From: Clavelina lepadiformis
Lineage: Eukaryota; Chordata; Ascidiacea; Aplousobranchia; Clavelinidae
Length of the DNA: 64,000 bases
Assembly (NCBI RefSeq): GCF_947623445.1
Contig: NC_135244.1
Location: 186,001 to 250,000 of the forward strand
Direction of reading: 5' to 3'
In this document: positions 25,301-37,568 of the stretch, one piece after another
Position numbering within the stretch: the stretch's first letter is position 1
How the letters are laid out: each line of letters opens with the position of its first letter
Position numbers and translations under genes: made by a program
The notes under the pieces: model-generated
What the model saw: the letters and a program-made list of their open reading frames with translations, nothing else
Told to the model about the DNA's origin: nothing
The model's database searches: none

Positions 25301-27945
25301 CTAACTCCCCGAAATCACCCTCTGATGCGCGATAACCAACGTTTGTTGGACAGGACACGGTGATTGCAATCCAAGCCCTGTCCCAAGTCGCGGCGCTATT
25401 GACAGGTCGCGAGCAGGACATGACCATTACCGCCGCCCACTCCGAAGACGACTCCTTCCTCGAATCTTTCAACATCGACGACTCCAACTCAATTGTGCTG
25501 CAGTCGGCCATGGTAAGTCAAACGTTCGACCAATCCACGCCATGACGCGCGATATGTTCATTCATCCATGACGCGCGATGTATCCATTCATCTATGACGC
25601 GCGATGTGTTCAGGTTCCACCGGTCGATGGGGATCTTGTTGTGACCGCAGATGGTGTGGGCATCGGAGTGGCGCAGTTGTCCGTCTGCTACAACATTCCC
25701 AACAACCCTTACATAGACGAACCCTTTAACTGCACTGTTGACGTCAGCAGTGATGACATCAACTCTGCGTCGATCAATTTCTGTTGCGCGTAAGTTAAAG
25801 TGATGTCGTCATTACGTTGAATTTTCTGTAATATTGACGTCGCGATGACGTGTTTGTTTCAGACTCGCCGAAGGTGAAACGGAGCCAACCGGAATGTTCT
25901 TGTTCGAGATCGGGCTCCTTAATGGCTTCACAGCTGACGTCGTCGATGAGGAGGAGAGGAACCCAACCGCGCAGATGGTCGAAGTTGATGAAGACAGCGT
26001 CAACGTCTACTACAATCAGGTTTGTGACGTCAACGGCTTTTAATAATGTCATGGAAACCTGTTGACCGACTTCTCCTTGCAGCTGGCCCCAGGCAAGGGT
26101 CTCTGCGCCAAAGCTGTTCTTCTCCGTTTCGCCGACGTGGGCGAGTCGAAGCCGGCAACACTGCAAGCGTTTGAATACTACAAGCCAGGTGCCTCTCATT
26201 AACCGACTGATTTCATTGGTAGCTTTAAAGTATGCCGACGACTAATCATGGATCATGTCTTGGCAGATAAAAAAGTCAGTCGCTTATATTCTGTCGATGG
26301 TCTCAGCACCGTGACCCCCTGCCAAGTATGCGGCTCAGACTGTGTTGGCTGCCCTGGTGAGTTTCCTTATAAACGCAATTCCATGCATATGCGGTGATAA
26401 TCGTCGTTTTTACATCAATTATTATGTCACAGCCCCTCAACTTGGTGACTGGAAACCATGGCAACCATGTGTTGAGTTTTGCAAACCAGAAACCACCACT
26501 AGGTCGCGCTCATGCGTCGATCCCAGCCTGAATAAAGAGGTGAACATCGGCAAATGCGGCCTGGACGAAGTCCCGATCCAGACACGGATGTGTGAGTCGG
26601 AAGGACTCCAATGCCCAGGTAAATGGCGACCGATCCTGTCCAAGTTTTTTATCTCGCCTTTTCTGAATCGGTGTTCATCTTAGATTTCTACCACGGCTTG
26701 TGGTTCAACCTTCCGCCTGGTTTCGCGCGCTATGACCCAAAGTCTCGCTGCAGTTACCTGGGGGGTCGCTTACAAGGACCAACCAGTGGGATACCGGGTG
26801 AGGACACTTAGGCTTTGCGCATGCGCAGTAAATGAACGACTACTGGGCTTGCTGGAAAATAAGCAAAAAGTATGAGTTGTATGAGGAAAGGCTGATGGTT
26901 ATGACGTAATAATTGTGATGCAGGCGCGACTCTTGATGGACAAACCTACGTACGTTGCAACAAACCAGAGGAGGCGCTGCCCGGCGAGAACGGATTTACG
27001 ATCTCGATCCTGGTGAAGCCGGTGCCGTACGTGGCAGGAAAGTCTTACACCTTCATTGCGTTCGCAGGAGAAGGAAGTCGTCCCGTGTTCGAGATGCAGA
27101 AGCTCTGGTGGTGAGTCGGTGGGAGATTGCGCGTGAAGCGGCAATAAAGCGTCGTGCTTTTTTTAACAACGCTGTTTTTGACAGGAAAGACGAACTACGC
27201 TTCAACTTGAGGCATGAAAACTACAGCTACACAGTGAGGAGATTTGACACAAGGTACATACTTGAAAATGACACAATCTTATAAACTACACGCACAATGT
27301 ATTTGAAGTGAAACCTCATAGTGTCGAAGTCTAGACTTGCTTGAACTACGGAAGATAAATTGTTGTCTGGTGCATCATGTGACGCTTTCATGGTCGTCTT
27401 TCTTTTTTTAGCTCCATTCCCCCCAACGTGTGGACTCATGTCGTGATCACCTGGCACCGGGATCAAGGAGCAAAAGTCTACATAAACGGAATAAGTGTTG
27501 GAGTCGCCTCCAGAGCGCTGGTTTCACGGAGGAGGGACCGAGGCGAGAAGAAATATCTTTACATCGGAAGAAATGGATACCGCAACACTGCGAGGCGAGG
27601 TAAGGACGTTTATTTGGAATTGACCAATGGTGTCCGCTAATTCCACCACGTGATCTCTAACTTGCAGGTTCCGTGTCTGGGAGCTTCTCATCTCTCAACT
27701 ACTTCGACCAAGTCCTGGATGAGAGCAACTTGATGAAGCTCTCCTCCTTCTTCATGAAGATTGTCGATCACGACGGTCCGGAGCCGCTGCTTACTCCTCG
27801 GTATCTCCGCATGTTCTCCCCTCCCCAACTCCGCTTCTGCTTCGACGAGTCCGTCTTTCTCTCCGCGCTCTACGCCGAGACGACTGAAGCGAACAGAAAG
27901 TGCGGAAGATCTCCCTTCCTCATCGGCCCCATCCCTATTTTTTGA
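16377..27945 (+). CDS. Thioester protein (CD109/A2M/TEP class) with alternative bait exons, TSP1 and LamG-like C terminus (gene TEP-2)
   Basis: There are 36 exon positions. Exons 1-15: 16377-16459, 16531-16676, 16785-16816, 17182-17353, 17448-17644, 17713-17837, 17908-18013, 18083-18313, 18379-18461, 18575-18755, 18818-18997, 19069-19269, 19353-19505, 19575-19694, 19792-19846. Exon 16 is one of five bait exons. Exons 17-36: 23192-23306, 23382-23495, 23565-23783, 23889-24033, 24106-24301, 24379-24604, 24674-24754, 24829-24997, 25070-25284, 25354-25512, 25614-25789, 25863-26019, 26083-26188, 26267-26356, 26433-26618, 26684-26797, 26924-27110, 27185-27253, 27412-27599, 27668-27945. With any single bait exon the frame closes at TGA, giving 1785-1813 residues. 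Parts in order: signal peptide (MMIKLSLLAGLLVIL), macroglobulin domains, bait, FPETW, thioester PSGCGEQNM (Cys about 969), VIHSTMQGG helix, receptor-binding-like domain ending FEYYKP, a CxxC-rich linker, TSP1 (WKPWQPC...RSRSC, exon 31), and a LamG-like jellyroll (PPNVWTHVVITW, KVYINGISVG). No anaphylatoxin domain is present. Probably a secreted protease trap or opsonin. Confidence 0.95.
20150..20336 (+). other. TEP-2 alternative bait exon 16A
   Basis: 187 nt (1 mod 3), acceptor ttctttttag, donor gttaga. It enters phase 1 and exits phase 2. The variable part is hydrophobic at first (begins FQLRPIEFRPILL), then rich in Pro and Thr from a CCCCA-type run, and ends TRTFFPETWIWDDSVTG. This is the longest bait of the five. 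Confidence 0.88.
20855..21008 (+). other. TEP-2 alternative bait exon 16B
   Basis: 154 nt (1 mod 3), acceptor ttttatttag, donor gttaga, same phases as 16A. Its 3' half and the first ~75 bp of the following intron nearly duplicate 16A (20281-20410 versus 20953-21082). The 5' variable half differs (begins FGPFPLFFQRGVNG). A run of 17 C lies in the intron before it (20635-20651). Confidence 0.88.
21499..21601 (+). other. TEP-2 alternative bait exon 16C
   Basis: 103 nt (1 mod 3), acceptor ctctatcag with a weak pyrimidine tract, donor gtaatt, same phases. It is the shortest bait (begins FDESRAAASTKGW) and ends RSFFPETWLWETAISE. It reads E instead of G at the downstream junction, and the acceptor is weak, so it may be rarely used or decaying. 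Confidence 0.7.
22130..22268 (+). other. TEP-2 alternative bait exon 16D
   Basis: 139 nt (1 mod 3), acceptor tccttgtgcag, donor gtatca, same phases. The variable part begins FDYFSEIAFGAVDEA and is followed by VRSFFPETWIWDEDITG. Confidence 0.86.
22601..22736 (+). other. TEP-2 alternative bait exon 16E
   Basis: 136 nt (1 mod 3), acceptor tctattgcag, donor gtaacg, same phases. The variable part begins FQDIRYKENVVAAVD and is followed by VRSFFPETWIWDDKLTG. It is the bait exon nearest constitutive exon 17 (23192). Confidence 0.86.
25541..25613. repeat. 26-bp tandem repeat in TEP-2 intron 26
   Basis: Three imperfect copies, each with atgacgcgcgat, start at 25541, 25567 and 25593. The last runs into the acceptor of exon 27. 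Confidence 0.8.
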
Positions 27946-28155
27946 GTTCCCAATTCCCAAGTCCGTCATTCTCAATTTTAACCAGAAATTATCTTATTCC
28001 AGAATTGAATTTTAACGGAAATGTTATTGCAAACTGGCCTTCATAAGGGCAACTATTTTATTTGATGTCTATGTTTACAATGTGCCTACTTTCACCACCA
28101 TGTGCATTTTCATACTGAGTCTAGTTTGACAAAAGAGTTCTACTTTAAACGGAAA

Positions 28156-28161
28156 AATAAA
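28156..28161 (+). terminator. Candidate TEP-2 polyadenylation signal
   Basis: AATAAA lies about 210 nt after the TEP-2 stop codon, the first canonical signal seen downstream. Confidence 0.5.
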
Positions 28162-30251
28162 CTATACCTTGCATGAAAGCCTGCCTGGTTTATGAAGGAA
28201 TGATTACGTAATTACCACAAGACGTCACAAGTAGCAAACACATGACACCAAAATAAATGTTGAACACGATGTATAGTGGCAGCACAGAGTCGTACGTAGA
28301 AGTCATTTAAGGTCGTAGAGATCGCGTAACAAGGAAATGATATAAAGCTCGCTTTTCCGCTTCAAGTAACGCGCGACGTCAACGAATTTCTCCACAAACT
28401 TAAGAAAAATGCTGACTAGGCAGATTTTTGACAATCGTAATCAACGGTGAATCGTCGATCATGTTTCCTTGAAAAATCGGATGAATTTGACCTCGATTGG
28501 TCGATTTTTTAACTTTTTCAGTTTCGATAACTCTTCAACATAGTACGGGTGCCACGTGATCAAGCTCGGTGACGTAAAAAGTTCTACAAGGCTGTGGCGT
28601 TTGTTAAAGGCTTTCTGTGGAAAGGCATAATTTGGTTAGTTGCGTTTTCTTGGAAGCAACGGCGGTTTATTACGTAAGCTACAGGTTACCATCACACTTT
28701 CAGATTTAGCCGCGATTATGTTGATTTGGTTTGGGGGGCTGCTTGTCAAACTAACGCCATTATGAGTAGCAGCCAATCACAACCATGTCTGGGTGACAGA
28801 AATGATGTCTTTTGTTGTTCACTGCATGACGTAACTTCACTATATTGACACCGATTCAACACGTCACAATAAGATCAACAAAGAAAACGATGGAACCCGA
28901 ACTTAATAATTTTTAACTGACGAATTATTACGTAATTATGTGAGTTTTTTCTCCGAATTCGTTCTAGAATATTCAGCGATGATTTCAAATCTTTACTGAT
29001 ACCTCGCGTTTGGCTAATATTTACGTCATAATAATCAAAGCTCGTCACGCTGCCAAACCAGCAATGATAAAATTTCAATAAAACTTAAAACTGTAATTTA
29101 CCGACATAACACAGTTGACCACTTGGTGCTGACCAAGAGTGATTGACGCTACATTCAATGGTTCAGCGTCATCGCCACATCTAGAAAAATTTAAAATTTC
29201 AAATTCAAACAGTTGGATTTTCCGAAACCTGCCGCCTACTTGCACACCTGGCTACTCCTAAAAGGCAACAAACGTATTTTGATTTCCTTCTTATTTTACT
29301 TGAGCTTATTGCGACCAATCACCTTGAGATAACTGCCAATGTGCATTGAATCAATAGCAAGTTCCATCTGTTAATGAAGCAAAGACTACTTTTCTCAAAA
29401 ATTTGGCTTTTGCTTAGAACGGCGTAAAAATGTTTGGCGTTCCATACTAAGTCTATATGCGTAATTACGCGCATTTGTAGATTGTCACCTTTTCTTCATT
29501 GCAGCGATAATAACATTGAAGAATAACACAGCCTATAAAACTGAACACTCAACCGATACGGTGACGTCATATCCGTTCTTGGCACACTTCTGTTGAAACG
29601 ACCAATCAATTGTAAACTAAGGTTGAAAATTTTCTTTTGCATTTTCCAAATAAGCGGACTTTTGTCCTTTTCTTATAGAACAGTTTAAAAATGAGTTCAG
29701 TAGCCTGTGAACTCAGTCAATAGTTTCCAGTGAATTGAATCAACACATTCGAGTTGAAATAGGGTTCAGCGAGAAATGAGCATTTCTTGTCTAACTTGCT
29801 TAATTGCTCACTAGTGAGTGTCCTTGGAATGTTTGCCATTGTGACGTCTTGTCAAATACAATTGAAATTATCAGGGTCGTATGGTTGCAGTCAGCAAAGA
29901 TAGGGGACGAATGTCACTTAAAACTGTGTTTGGTTTATCGACTTATATACACAACATAACCATTATAAAATGGGTTCGCTACACCACCTGCTGATATTGC
30001 CATAAGATAAATATTAGTTGTAAGGAAGTCCAGTGATAAATACAGTGAGTCAGCTTTCAAAATTATACTGCGTTTAGTTTATTGAAATTTCACTCGGCCA
30101 CAATTCAAAAGACGTTTCAGTTGCAACAACTTGCACCTTTATTATCTCATTCAGAGTTAATTGTTTTCAAATAATCACAATTACATATTTTTACCGAGTC
30201 CATTAAACGTCAGGCATCATGTTTGCCTATTTGTGTCATGTTTTTCTGGGT
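28162..30251. other. Intergenic region between TEP-2 and the P450 gene
   Basis: The two genes converge on this stretch. I see AT-rich sequence with TGACGT words and no supported gene or clear mobile element. Confidence 0.5.
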
Positions 30252-30278
30252 TTTATTTTAGAAAATTTTGTTTTTAAG

Positions 30279-33200
30279 TTAACGAACTTCAAGAATGATT
30301 TTGTACGACTTTGGGCCGTAAAACACTCCAAGGTGGCCCTCCCTCATTGAAGGGAGGTCAGAAGATCCTGATGTTATGGTAAATCTCTTCACAATCCCCA
30401 CAAACAAGAGGAAGACCTCCATCCTAGCGAGGAGTTCACCGGTACAAGCGCGTGCTCCGAGCGAGAAAGGAATGATCTTCGCCGAATAAACGAACTTCCC
30501 GTCCCGGTCGATGTGACGATCCGGGTTGAACTGCCGCGGGTTGGACCAAGTGCTCGGGTCAAAGTGAGCCGCGTAAATGTTCGGCTGCACCTGAAAGAAA
30601 ATAAAAACAAAAAGAGTTGACTTAACGTTATAAGCTGTGACCAGTGAAAGGGCCAAGACGGCCAATTTTTCTGTTCGCTCACATTTGTCCCCTTTGGCAA
30701 AGTGAATCCGTGCAAAGTCGTTTCCTTTGTTGTTTTGTGAGTGACTGCGCTGGGTACAATGGGGCAGTATCTCATCACCTCCTGTATGAAAGCGCACGTG
30801 ACTGGCATGTCTGACCTGTGAGCCATTGTAGGGTCGGCGCTTCCTACGAAAATGATTAAAAACACCGACAAGAACTGAATCTAATCGATCCAAAGGACAA
30901 AAAGTGGTCACGAATCCATAACAATCGTAATAGCGCACCGCATCGAACAACCGCGTAGCTTCAAATTGTTGTCACAATGAACAAAAAATATCACATTTTA
31001 CATAAAAAAATTTTAATACATTTTGAAGATTGTTGAAGCGGGAGCTTGTACCAGGTCCTTGAAGTTAATGAAACGCATCATGTGGAGAGTGACAAAAGCA
31101 GTTTAAATACAAAGGAAACCGCCGCTTTTAAAAGAGACATCCTACAAGCATTTTGCAGAAGATACCTATGACCTGTTCCACTTCTGCAACGATCCTTTTG
31201 TAACATTCCGGATAATTTAACAAGCCTAGGACTAACCAAGCCAATGTACTGCTCGAGGTGTCGGTCCCAGCTTCAAATAAATCGCGACAAGTAACCCGCA
31301 ACTGAGTGTCCTGCAAAAGCAAGTTTTCAACTTTAAAACACCTTTGCAACTTTTACGATAAATGCAGTTAAACTCACAGTAAAATATTTGCTTTCTTTTC
31401 CATATTTCTGCTCGTACAAAAACGAGTCAATGTAATCTCGGATGCAGTCTGGGTGAAAGTCCTTCCTGTGTTCGTCTATAATTGTTTGCACTGCATCTGT
31501 TGGCGGAGTTAGGGATAAAATTGATGTCATAATGACTCTAGTATGAACAAATATTTTGTTTCAGCGAATTGGCTCCCAATCTCTTCCTGGCCGCGGTTTC
31601 AGGGTTCTTAAAAAATTTGAAGTTCGTGCCAAAATTACCAAACAATGATTTAAATTAGAATTTATGAGGACACAGCATCTTTGCTTTTCATTAAAGCAAA
31701 TCGTTCGCTTATAAATGCATAAAAAGTCATAAGTTAAAGAGGAAATAAAGTACAATTAACCTCTTAATTGTTTGACTTAATGCGGAGTTTATCAACATGC
31801 TCACGGAGCCCAGCAATGACTTACCTAAAATGGCGTATTCAGTTTTTGCAAATCTTTCCTTCACCCCCTTGAATGGAGGAATGAAGTGGAGGTAATTGTA
31901 AAAGAAGAACAAGAGGATGAGGAGACTTTCGTCGGCAACGTAGCTGAACCACAGTTGTAAATAATAGTTCATGGTATGGAAAGTGACGTTTAAAAGCTTT
32001 GCAGCCATCCGATAATAAATGCAAAATTAATTCTGCATTTAATAGATTTAATAAGTAATTGCGTGTTTCAATTCCTGCAAATTTGACGACGAAGTCGCCC
32101 AAGAACGTCACTTAGAAAATGACGTCCCATTTCACCTTAAAAGCTCAAAGCGAATTAAACGTGAGTTTACGTCACAATTTTGTTCTTTGAAGCGAAATTT
32201 GCCATGGACAGCTTTGCCTGAGCAAGCGCCAGATTTGGTTATTACTAAAAGAATACAACCAAGCATCCGTTGGTTAAAGGTTATGGGCTTACTGGTTTTG
32301 TAGAAGTTGAAATAAGCGCTTGAATTGCGGGTCTTCGTAGTCAAATCTTCGTCCAAATGCAGTAACGCAAATGACATTGGCGGTCATGTTGTTATAGTCC
32401 ACCTATAAAATAAAAACAAAATCTTAAGACACGAATTAGGTGATTGAATAATCAAGCTTTCCCTGGATTGTATGCTCGTGAACAAAGGCAACGTGACGTA
32501 TTTCTTTGAAAAGGTGGCTACCGCAAGATCGATCGGTTTTCCAACTTGTGTTTCCAGATATTTTGCAAAGTGACCCATTTCTTCATTGACAATGTCCACC
32601 ATTTCTTGCTTCCCCATTCCCAGTCTATAATATTCGACAAATCGTTGGTGAACGTCACAATTGGTAATATTTCTTTTTTCAAATTTCTTTAATTTTAGCC
32701 TGTAATAGCGGACTTACCTCCTCAAAGTTTTCGCGGCAAATCGTTTTTGATTGAGCAGTTTTTCACCATAATCGGTCATAACTAAGCCATTATTACCTAG
32801 TATGTCACTCGCCGGTTTCAATTTTGTTCGTCCAGAAAAAGTGTCGCCTTGTTTCACCAAAGCCTGAAGAGAAAATGTGCGAGTCCAGATTGAAGTTTTA
32901 TTCAGCGCGTCGCCACAGCTTTTGCCATAAAACGATGCAGTGAGCGAATGAAAGCGCGAGTACAAAATAAATAATAAAGCTGTATTGGAAATGAGCTTTA
33001 CACAAGATTCTATTGATCAGCAACTCACCGAATTTATGGCATCAAAATTATTGAGAAATACTGTGTCCACATTTGCCATTCTAACTGACATGACTGGTCC
33101 GTATTTTTGACCCCAATCGAACAACACCTTCTGTGGATCACCTCCCAACCATGGAAGTACACCAATTACTGGGAGTCCACGTGGACCAGGAGGAAAATTA

Positions 33201-33316
33201 GGATGAGGCTTTTTCCACCATCGATAAAAAGACACTGCTAGCAAAACCAAGAGAGTCCAAACATTTAAAGCTGAGCATAAGGCCGAGTAAACTGCGCTAA
33301 ATACGCCTGGTACCAT
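30279..33316 (-). CDS. Cytochrome P450, CYP2 clan
   Basis: Nine exons: 33316-33029, 32863-32718, 32624-32522, 32402-32293, 31943-31825, 31496-31378, 31310-31166, 30843-30683, 30590-30279. They total 1503 nt, or 500 residues, and nine exons is the usual CYP2 layout. The N terminus has a membrane anchor and a proline hinge (PPGPRGLPVIG). The I-helix motif AGTDTSSST starts at residue 309, the K-helix ExxR is Glu365/Arg368, and the heme loop FSLGARACTGE has Cys446 as the iron ligand. It should be an ER-bound monooxygenase acting on lipids or xenobiotics; the substrate cannot be read from sequence. A TATA-like run (plus 33363-33373) lies about 50 bp before the ATG, and AATAAA (plus 30252-30257) about 22 nt after the stop. 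Exon 5 uses the acceptor gtggttcag, the least certain junction. Confidence 0.93.
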
Positions 33317-33362
33317 GTTTTACTGGGGATGAGACACAAGCAGGCCGCATAAGCCGCTCGAT

Positions 33363-33373
33363 GATATATATAG
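33363..33373 (-). promoter_or_regulatory. P450 TATA box
   Basis: CTATATATATC on the minus strand, about 50 bp upstream of the P450 ATG, next to a gcatgcatgc run. Confidence 0.55.
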
Positions 33374-33856
33374 TGCATGCATGCATCCTTTCCTTGTTTG
33401 CTTAGTTCACATTTTCATCTTCCCTGGTTACTCAGCAAGCAGTGTGATATCTTTAAACAACGGTTGATTAATTATTGAACCCTCTCAACTAAGCCTGCTG
33501 AATGTCACAGCTGGAGTTGAGTTGCACGGAGTTGTCCTTATTAGTGGATTCGCTGTTCGACCGAGAGAGCTTTTCCTGGTTTTTCAATTCGTGATATGTT
33601 TTGCCTTTCGTAAAACTTTGAAATTGTTTACGTGAAAGTCAATTTGACTTCAACTACAATCGTTAGGAAAATGCAGAACAACTAACATTAACAACAGTGC
33701 GGACGTGCAGACGTGCAGACGTGGGTAAATGTGTATTTATGATTACAGAGTTCAAATGTGTTCACTTACAGCACGTACAATGTACTTAACAAACATTGTT
33801 ACAACCAGTGGCTAAATTATCTTGAATTGATATGTGCACGCATAACAAAAGACAAG

Positions 33857-33958
33857 CACTTTTGCACTTTTGCACTTTTGCACTTTTGCACTTTTGCACT
33901 TTTGCACTTTTGCACTTTTGCACTTTTGCACTTTTGCACTTTTGCACTTTTGCACTTT
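33857..33958. repeat. 8-bp microsatellite (cacttttg)n
   Basis: About 12.7 perfect copies of an 8-bp unit. Because 8 is not a multiple of 3, it reads open in several frames on both strands as an eight-residue peptide repeat. The open frames here are artefacts of the repeat. Confidence 0.95.
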
Positions 33959-36244
33959 GTGGCATCATTGCGCAGTTTTGCTGCGTTATGATCTGAAATA
34001 CGTTGATGTAACCGTAGATGATAAAATTATGTTTCGTCGGTTGAAAACGTGGTGTGTGTTTTAAAACTGCCTGACAAACCTTAGGCTTATACAAATATAC
34101 AACCGACCAACTTTGTTCCTGACCTCAACGGTTAGGTTATATCCAATTTCAAAGTATGCTATTTTCGAAAGTATCGCATACATACATTGGATATGATCCA
34201 AATGGCCTGGAAATGCAATGTATTCCCATACTTATACACATAACAGCTGAAAATTTCAAGTAAACGGTTTTGGAACGCCGTATTCTCGAGTAGTGTTATG
34301 ATTTTCTAGGTTATAGCCGATAAGTTGTCGCAAATCGGAAAAAACCTAAAAAGCCAATGATCTCCCAAAAATTGGGTTCGAGGGGGAGGCCATGGTCCAA
34401 TGCTTGGAAATACCGCGTATTGCGTAGCCTACAACCTATGTCCTATACGGTACTCAAAATTTATAATGACGTAATCAGTCACGTAGAATCACTCAGTGGA
34501 TGTGGTTTCGTGCTTTGTGACGTGGCAACGAACAAAATGTTAAACCACGCAGTGATTACGAGTACGACGCAAAATACGTTTAACACTGAGCTAATTGTCT
34601 GTGAAAAAACTAAGTATCACGGACCCAAGCGTAATAGGCGACAATATAACGGTTACGTGTAATTGGTAGTTGTAATAGTGCAAAAGAACAGAGTAATTAC
34701 AACATACAACAACCTTGAACGCAGGGGCCACAACTACCGAAGTCCACCGGGAAATTTCTCCGCTTCCCGGTGCGCCAGCCCCCGCCTGTGTTATGACCAC
34801 TTGGGTCGGCGTGCTTTGAGGAACGAACGTGGGTTGTGCGCTGAATTTGTGCGCTGAAGCAGTTGCTATTTCTGGTCTTGTTGCACCACGTGACTGCACT
34901 GAAATGCGCCGAAGAAAACAAATTTAAAAATATTTTAATTTCGCCGTTTTTGGGATGAATTTCGTGTTAATCGTCTTGTTGCGAATTCTGAGAATTACAA
35001 ATTCAATGTTTGTGATGATTTTATAGATTAATTAATTATTCGGATATTTGACTCCATGTAACTAACCTTCCTCATTAAAACTTATATTCGCCAATCTCCA
35101 ATAGAGGTTTTTTATTGACAGCCAGCCCACTATACAACCCACTATACAGCCTACATATGGCCGGGTCTAGGGGAAGGGGGCGGCAAGGGCCCCACCAATG
35201 TTCGGCCAGCTACATTGTCATTTCCATTGTCTACATTGCGTCACAAACGAACAAAACTAAAATGATGTTTAGTACAAAAATATTCACCAAATATAAAGTT
35301 TTGTCGAAACTGAACCTTCAATTTTCCCAACATTTGAATTGCATCGCGTATTTATTTCGCTTTAATAGTTTCAAACTGCTCTGAGAAGTGTGATTTTTTT
35401 AAACTAAAACTACTTGAAAGACTGCTGCACAAATCGATGACCTGACGTATTCACCGCGGAGACCATAACTAGAACATAGCCCCTATCACGAACTCACTTT
35501 CTGGGGACCATAGTTGTTTCCACGTCTTTTTTTCACTGCTTTTTTCTTTTGTGATTCATCATCGGCTATATTGCTCTGATAACCACCGCAATACTATATA
35601 TTAAGTGCAATGCTATGACATGGAAGCTTCAAACAGCATTGTTATAAAACGAGGACCAAAGTGAAAAACATAATCAGCTGATCTTGAAACACCACAGATT
35701 TCTTGTCGTTCTGGTAATGACGCATTGAGAGAAAGCTTGTAAAAAAAATTGCAGTTGCTGATACGGAGTTGTTCATTGTTTGATCGAATTGGAAAAGTAT
35801 TTTTTTGTTAAAATATAAGTAGTGAAGAAAGCATTAAAATTTCAATGATGTCACTAATCGTGGTGTAGCTTGCTACCGATTTGTATCGACCTTTTCGTTT
35901 TAATATTTTTGGGACAAATCTGGTTCAGCAGATTGCCGTAAAAATTCCGTTCAGAAAAACGTCAAAATCTTAAAACATTTTCAGAGAATCTGTCATTTAC
36001 TGTTAAAAATAAATAAATTCTAAATACTAGCTATAGCTATATGCTAGCACTAGCATAGTTAGGATGCGGGCATTGGGTCATATATACGCCCCACGAACCT
36101 AACTTTTTTAAACCATAAACCTTTTTACGTTTTTAGTCTTTTTCGCTGATCGCATTTCCTTGTTTGCGACCACAGCTACAACTTGCACCGAAAATCGTAT
36201 AAGATAAATAGGCGGGTTTACGACGTTTCAAAGTCGATGTATGC

Positions 36245-36669
36245 TAGGGATGGGCCGATACGAACCCAAACCCGAATAGATTCGCCGAATATCGCCTTTA
36301 TGGAAGATTCGGGCGAACACGAATACCAACAATGGCGAACCCGAATACAATATTACTTATAAATTTACTGACTTTCGTAAAAATATGATGATCTATTTTC
36401 CCGACAATGCTAAACTAAACTCAGCAGTACTTACAATGAAGGTCGTTTTCCTAACGATTTTGCTTTTTCGATCGTTTTTTAAACGCTATTTTTCGAAAGA
36501 AAGCGATTTGTTTATCGATTACGTCATTTTAGAAGCAAGACTTGACAAATTTTGGAGGAAATTTTATTGTTTGGTTCTAATGCGAATAGATTCGGGATTC
36601 GTTCGTGTCGACCCTCATGATATTCGGGTTCGCACGAACCCAAATAATCTTCCTCGCGGCGCATCCCTA
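36245..36669. mobile_element. Non-autonomous hAT-like MITE, about 425 bp
   Basis: It begins TAGGGATG and ends CATCCCTA, a perfect 8-bp terminal inverted repeat. It is flanked by atgtatgc and atgtatac, an 8-bp target duplication with one mismatch. Internal inverted segments (cgaaccc, gattcg) are rich near both ends. A degenerate relative lies in intron 1 of SDR gene C. Confidence 0.75.
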
Positions 36670-37525
36670 ATGTATACGGCCTTAGCAGTTGCACACGGCG
36701 TCTCAAAGGTAAAACTATTATATGGCGGCTGTATTGTCTGCACAAATGTGAAAATACATTTTGTTTAAGGCGCTTTAGAGCGGTATTTGTGAAGAAAAAC
36801 ACAAAATGTTTGCTCTTCACGCACTTTGGGCGGGGTAGACAAGCTCAGGAATTTTAAAAACAACTTTTAAGAATTTGGCTTTCCTCAACGCAACCATGAA
36901 TACACCGCTGCATGCTGACCATGCACAATTTTACTTATCAACGCGATATTGCACTGATGGTCGTCGGTAGTTTAATATTGTTGCGCTGACGCTGTTATCT
37001 TAAGTATAGGTTAGTTAATTGCGCAATTCTATATCGATTGAACAATAACATCGGCCGGATAGTCTCATTAGACCTACAACAAGGTGTTGGAGTTCATAGA
37101 AGCTAAACTTGGCGCATATGCGCTTAAATTATAATTTGAATGATGAAAGGCCCCCCCCCCCCCCCTCCCAATGCTGGACCCCAGGGCACTGCCCCAGGTA
37201 AATCCGGCGCTGAGCCTGAAAATCAAGTCCAGTGAAAGCAAAACCCCAACAAACCATCGTTACAAGCCTTAAGTGTGAAGATACTTAAGTGTGAGGATAC
37301 TTAGGATATTGTTATAAATTAGGCCGCAACATGGGCTGCTCCTTCAATAAGTCTGCCGATTGGTCAACTCCAGCAGTTGTAATCAAGTAACCCATTAAAA
37401 AAATCCCCTGCAGAAAAAGGTGAATGTCTCGGGCAAGCAATGCTCATCAAGTCAAACATCCAGGTGTTAGTCGGAAGAAAGCGCAACCGACCTTATTAGC
37501 CTTATTGTATTCACTGCAGCTTCAT

Positions 37526-37568
37526 GATGTGCGCTGGTGTGATGTGCGCTGGTGTGATGTGCGCTGGT
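37526..37568. repeat. 15-bp tandem repeat, three copies
   Basis: Units at 37526, 37541 and 37556 share gatgtgcgctggt. Confidence 0.85.

Noticed and set aside
16377..27945. Complement C3/C4/C5 orthologue
   Set aside because: No six-Cys anaphylatoxin domain, no tetra-basic chain cleavage site and no C345C domain were seen; the layout is CD109/TEP-like.
33758..34094. Repeat-peptide ORFs on both strands
   Set aside because: They arise from the 8-bp microsatellite, which is open in several frames; no other coding signal.
34357..34899. Overlapping ~100-codon ORFs on both strands
   Set aside because: No splice context, no family likeness, and both strands are open at once; treated as chance.
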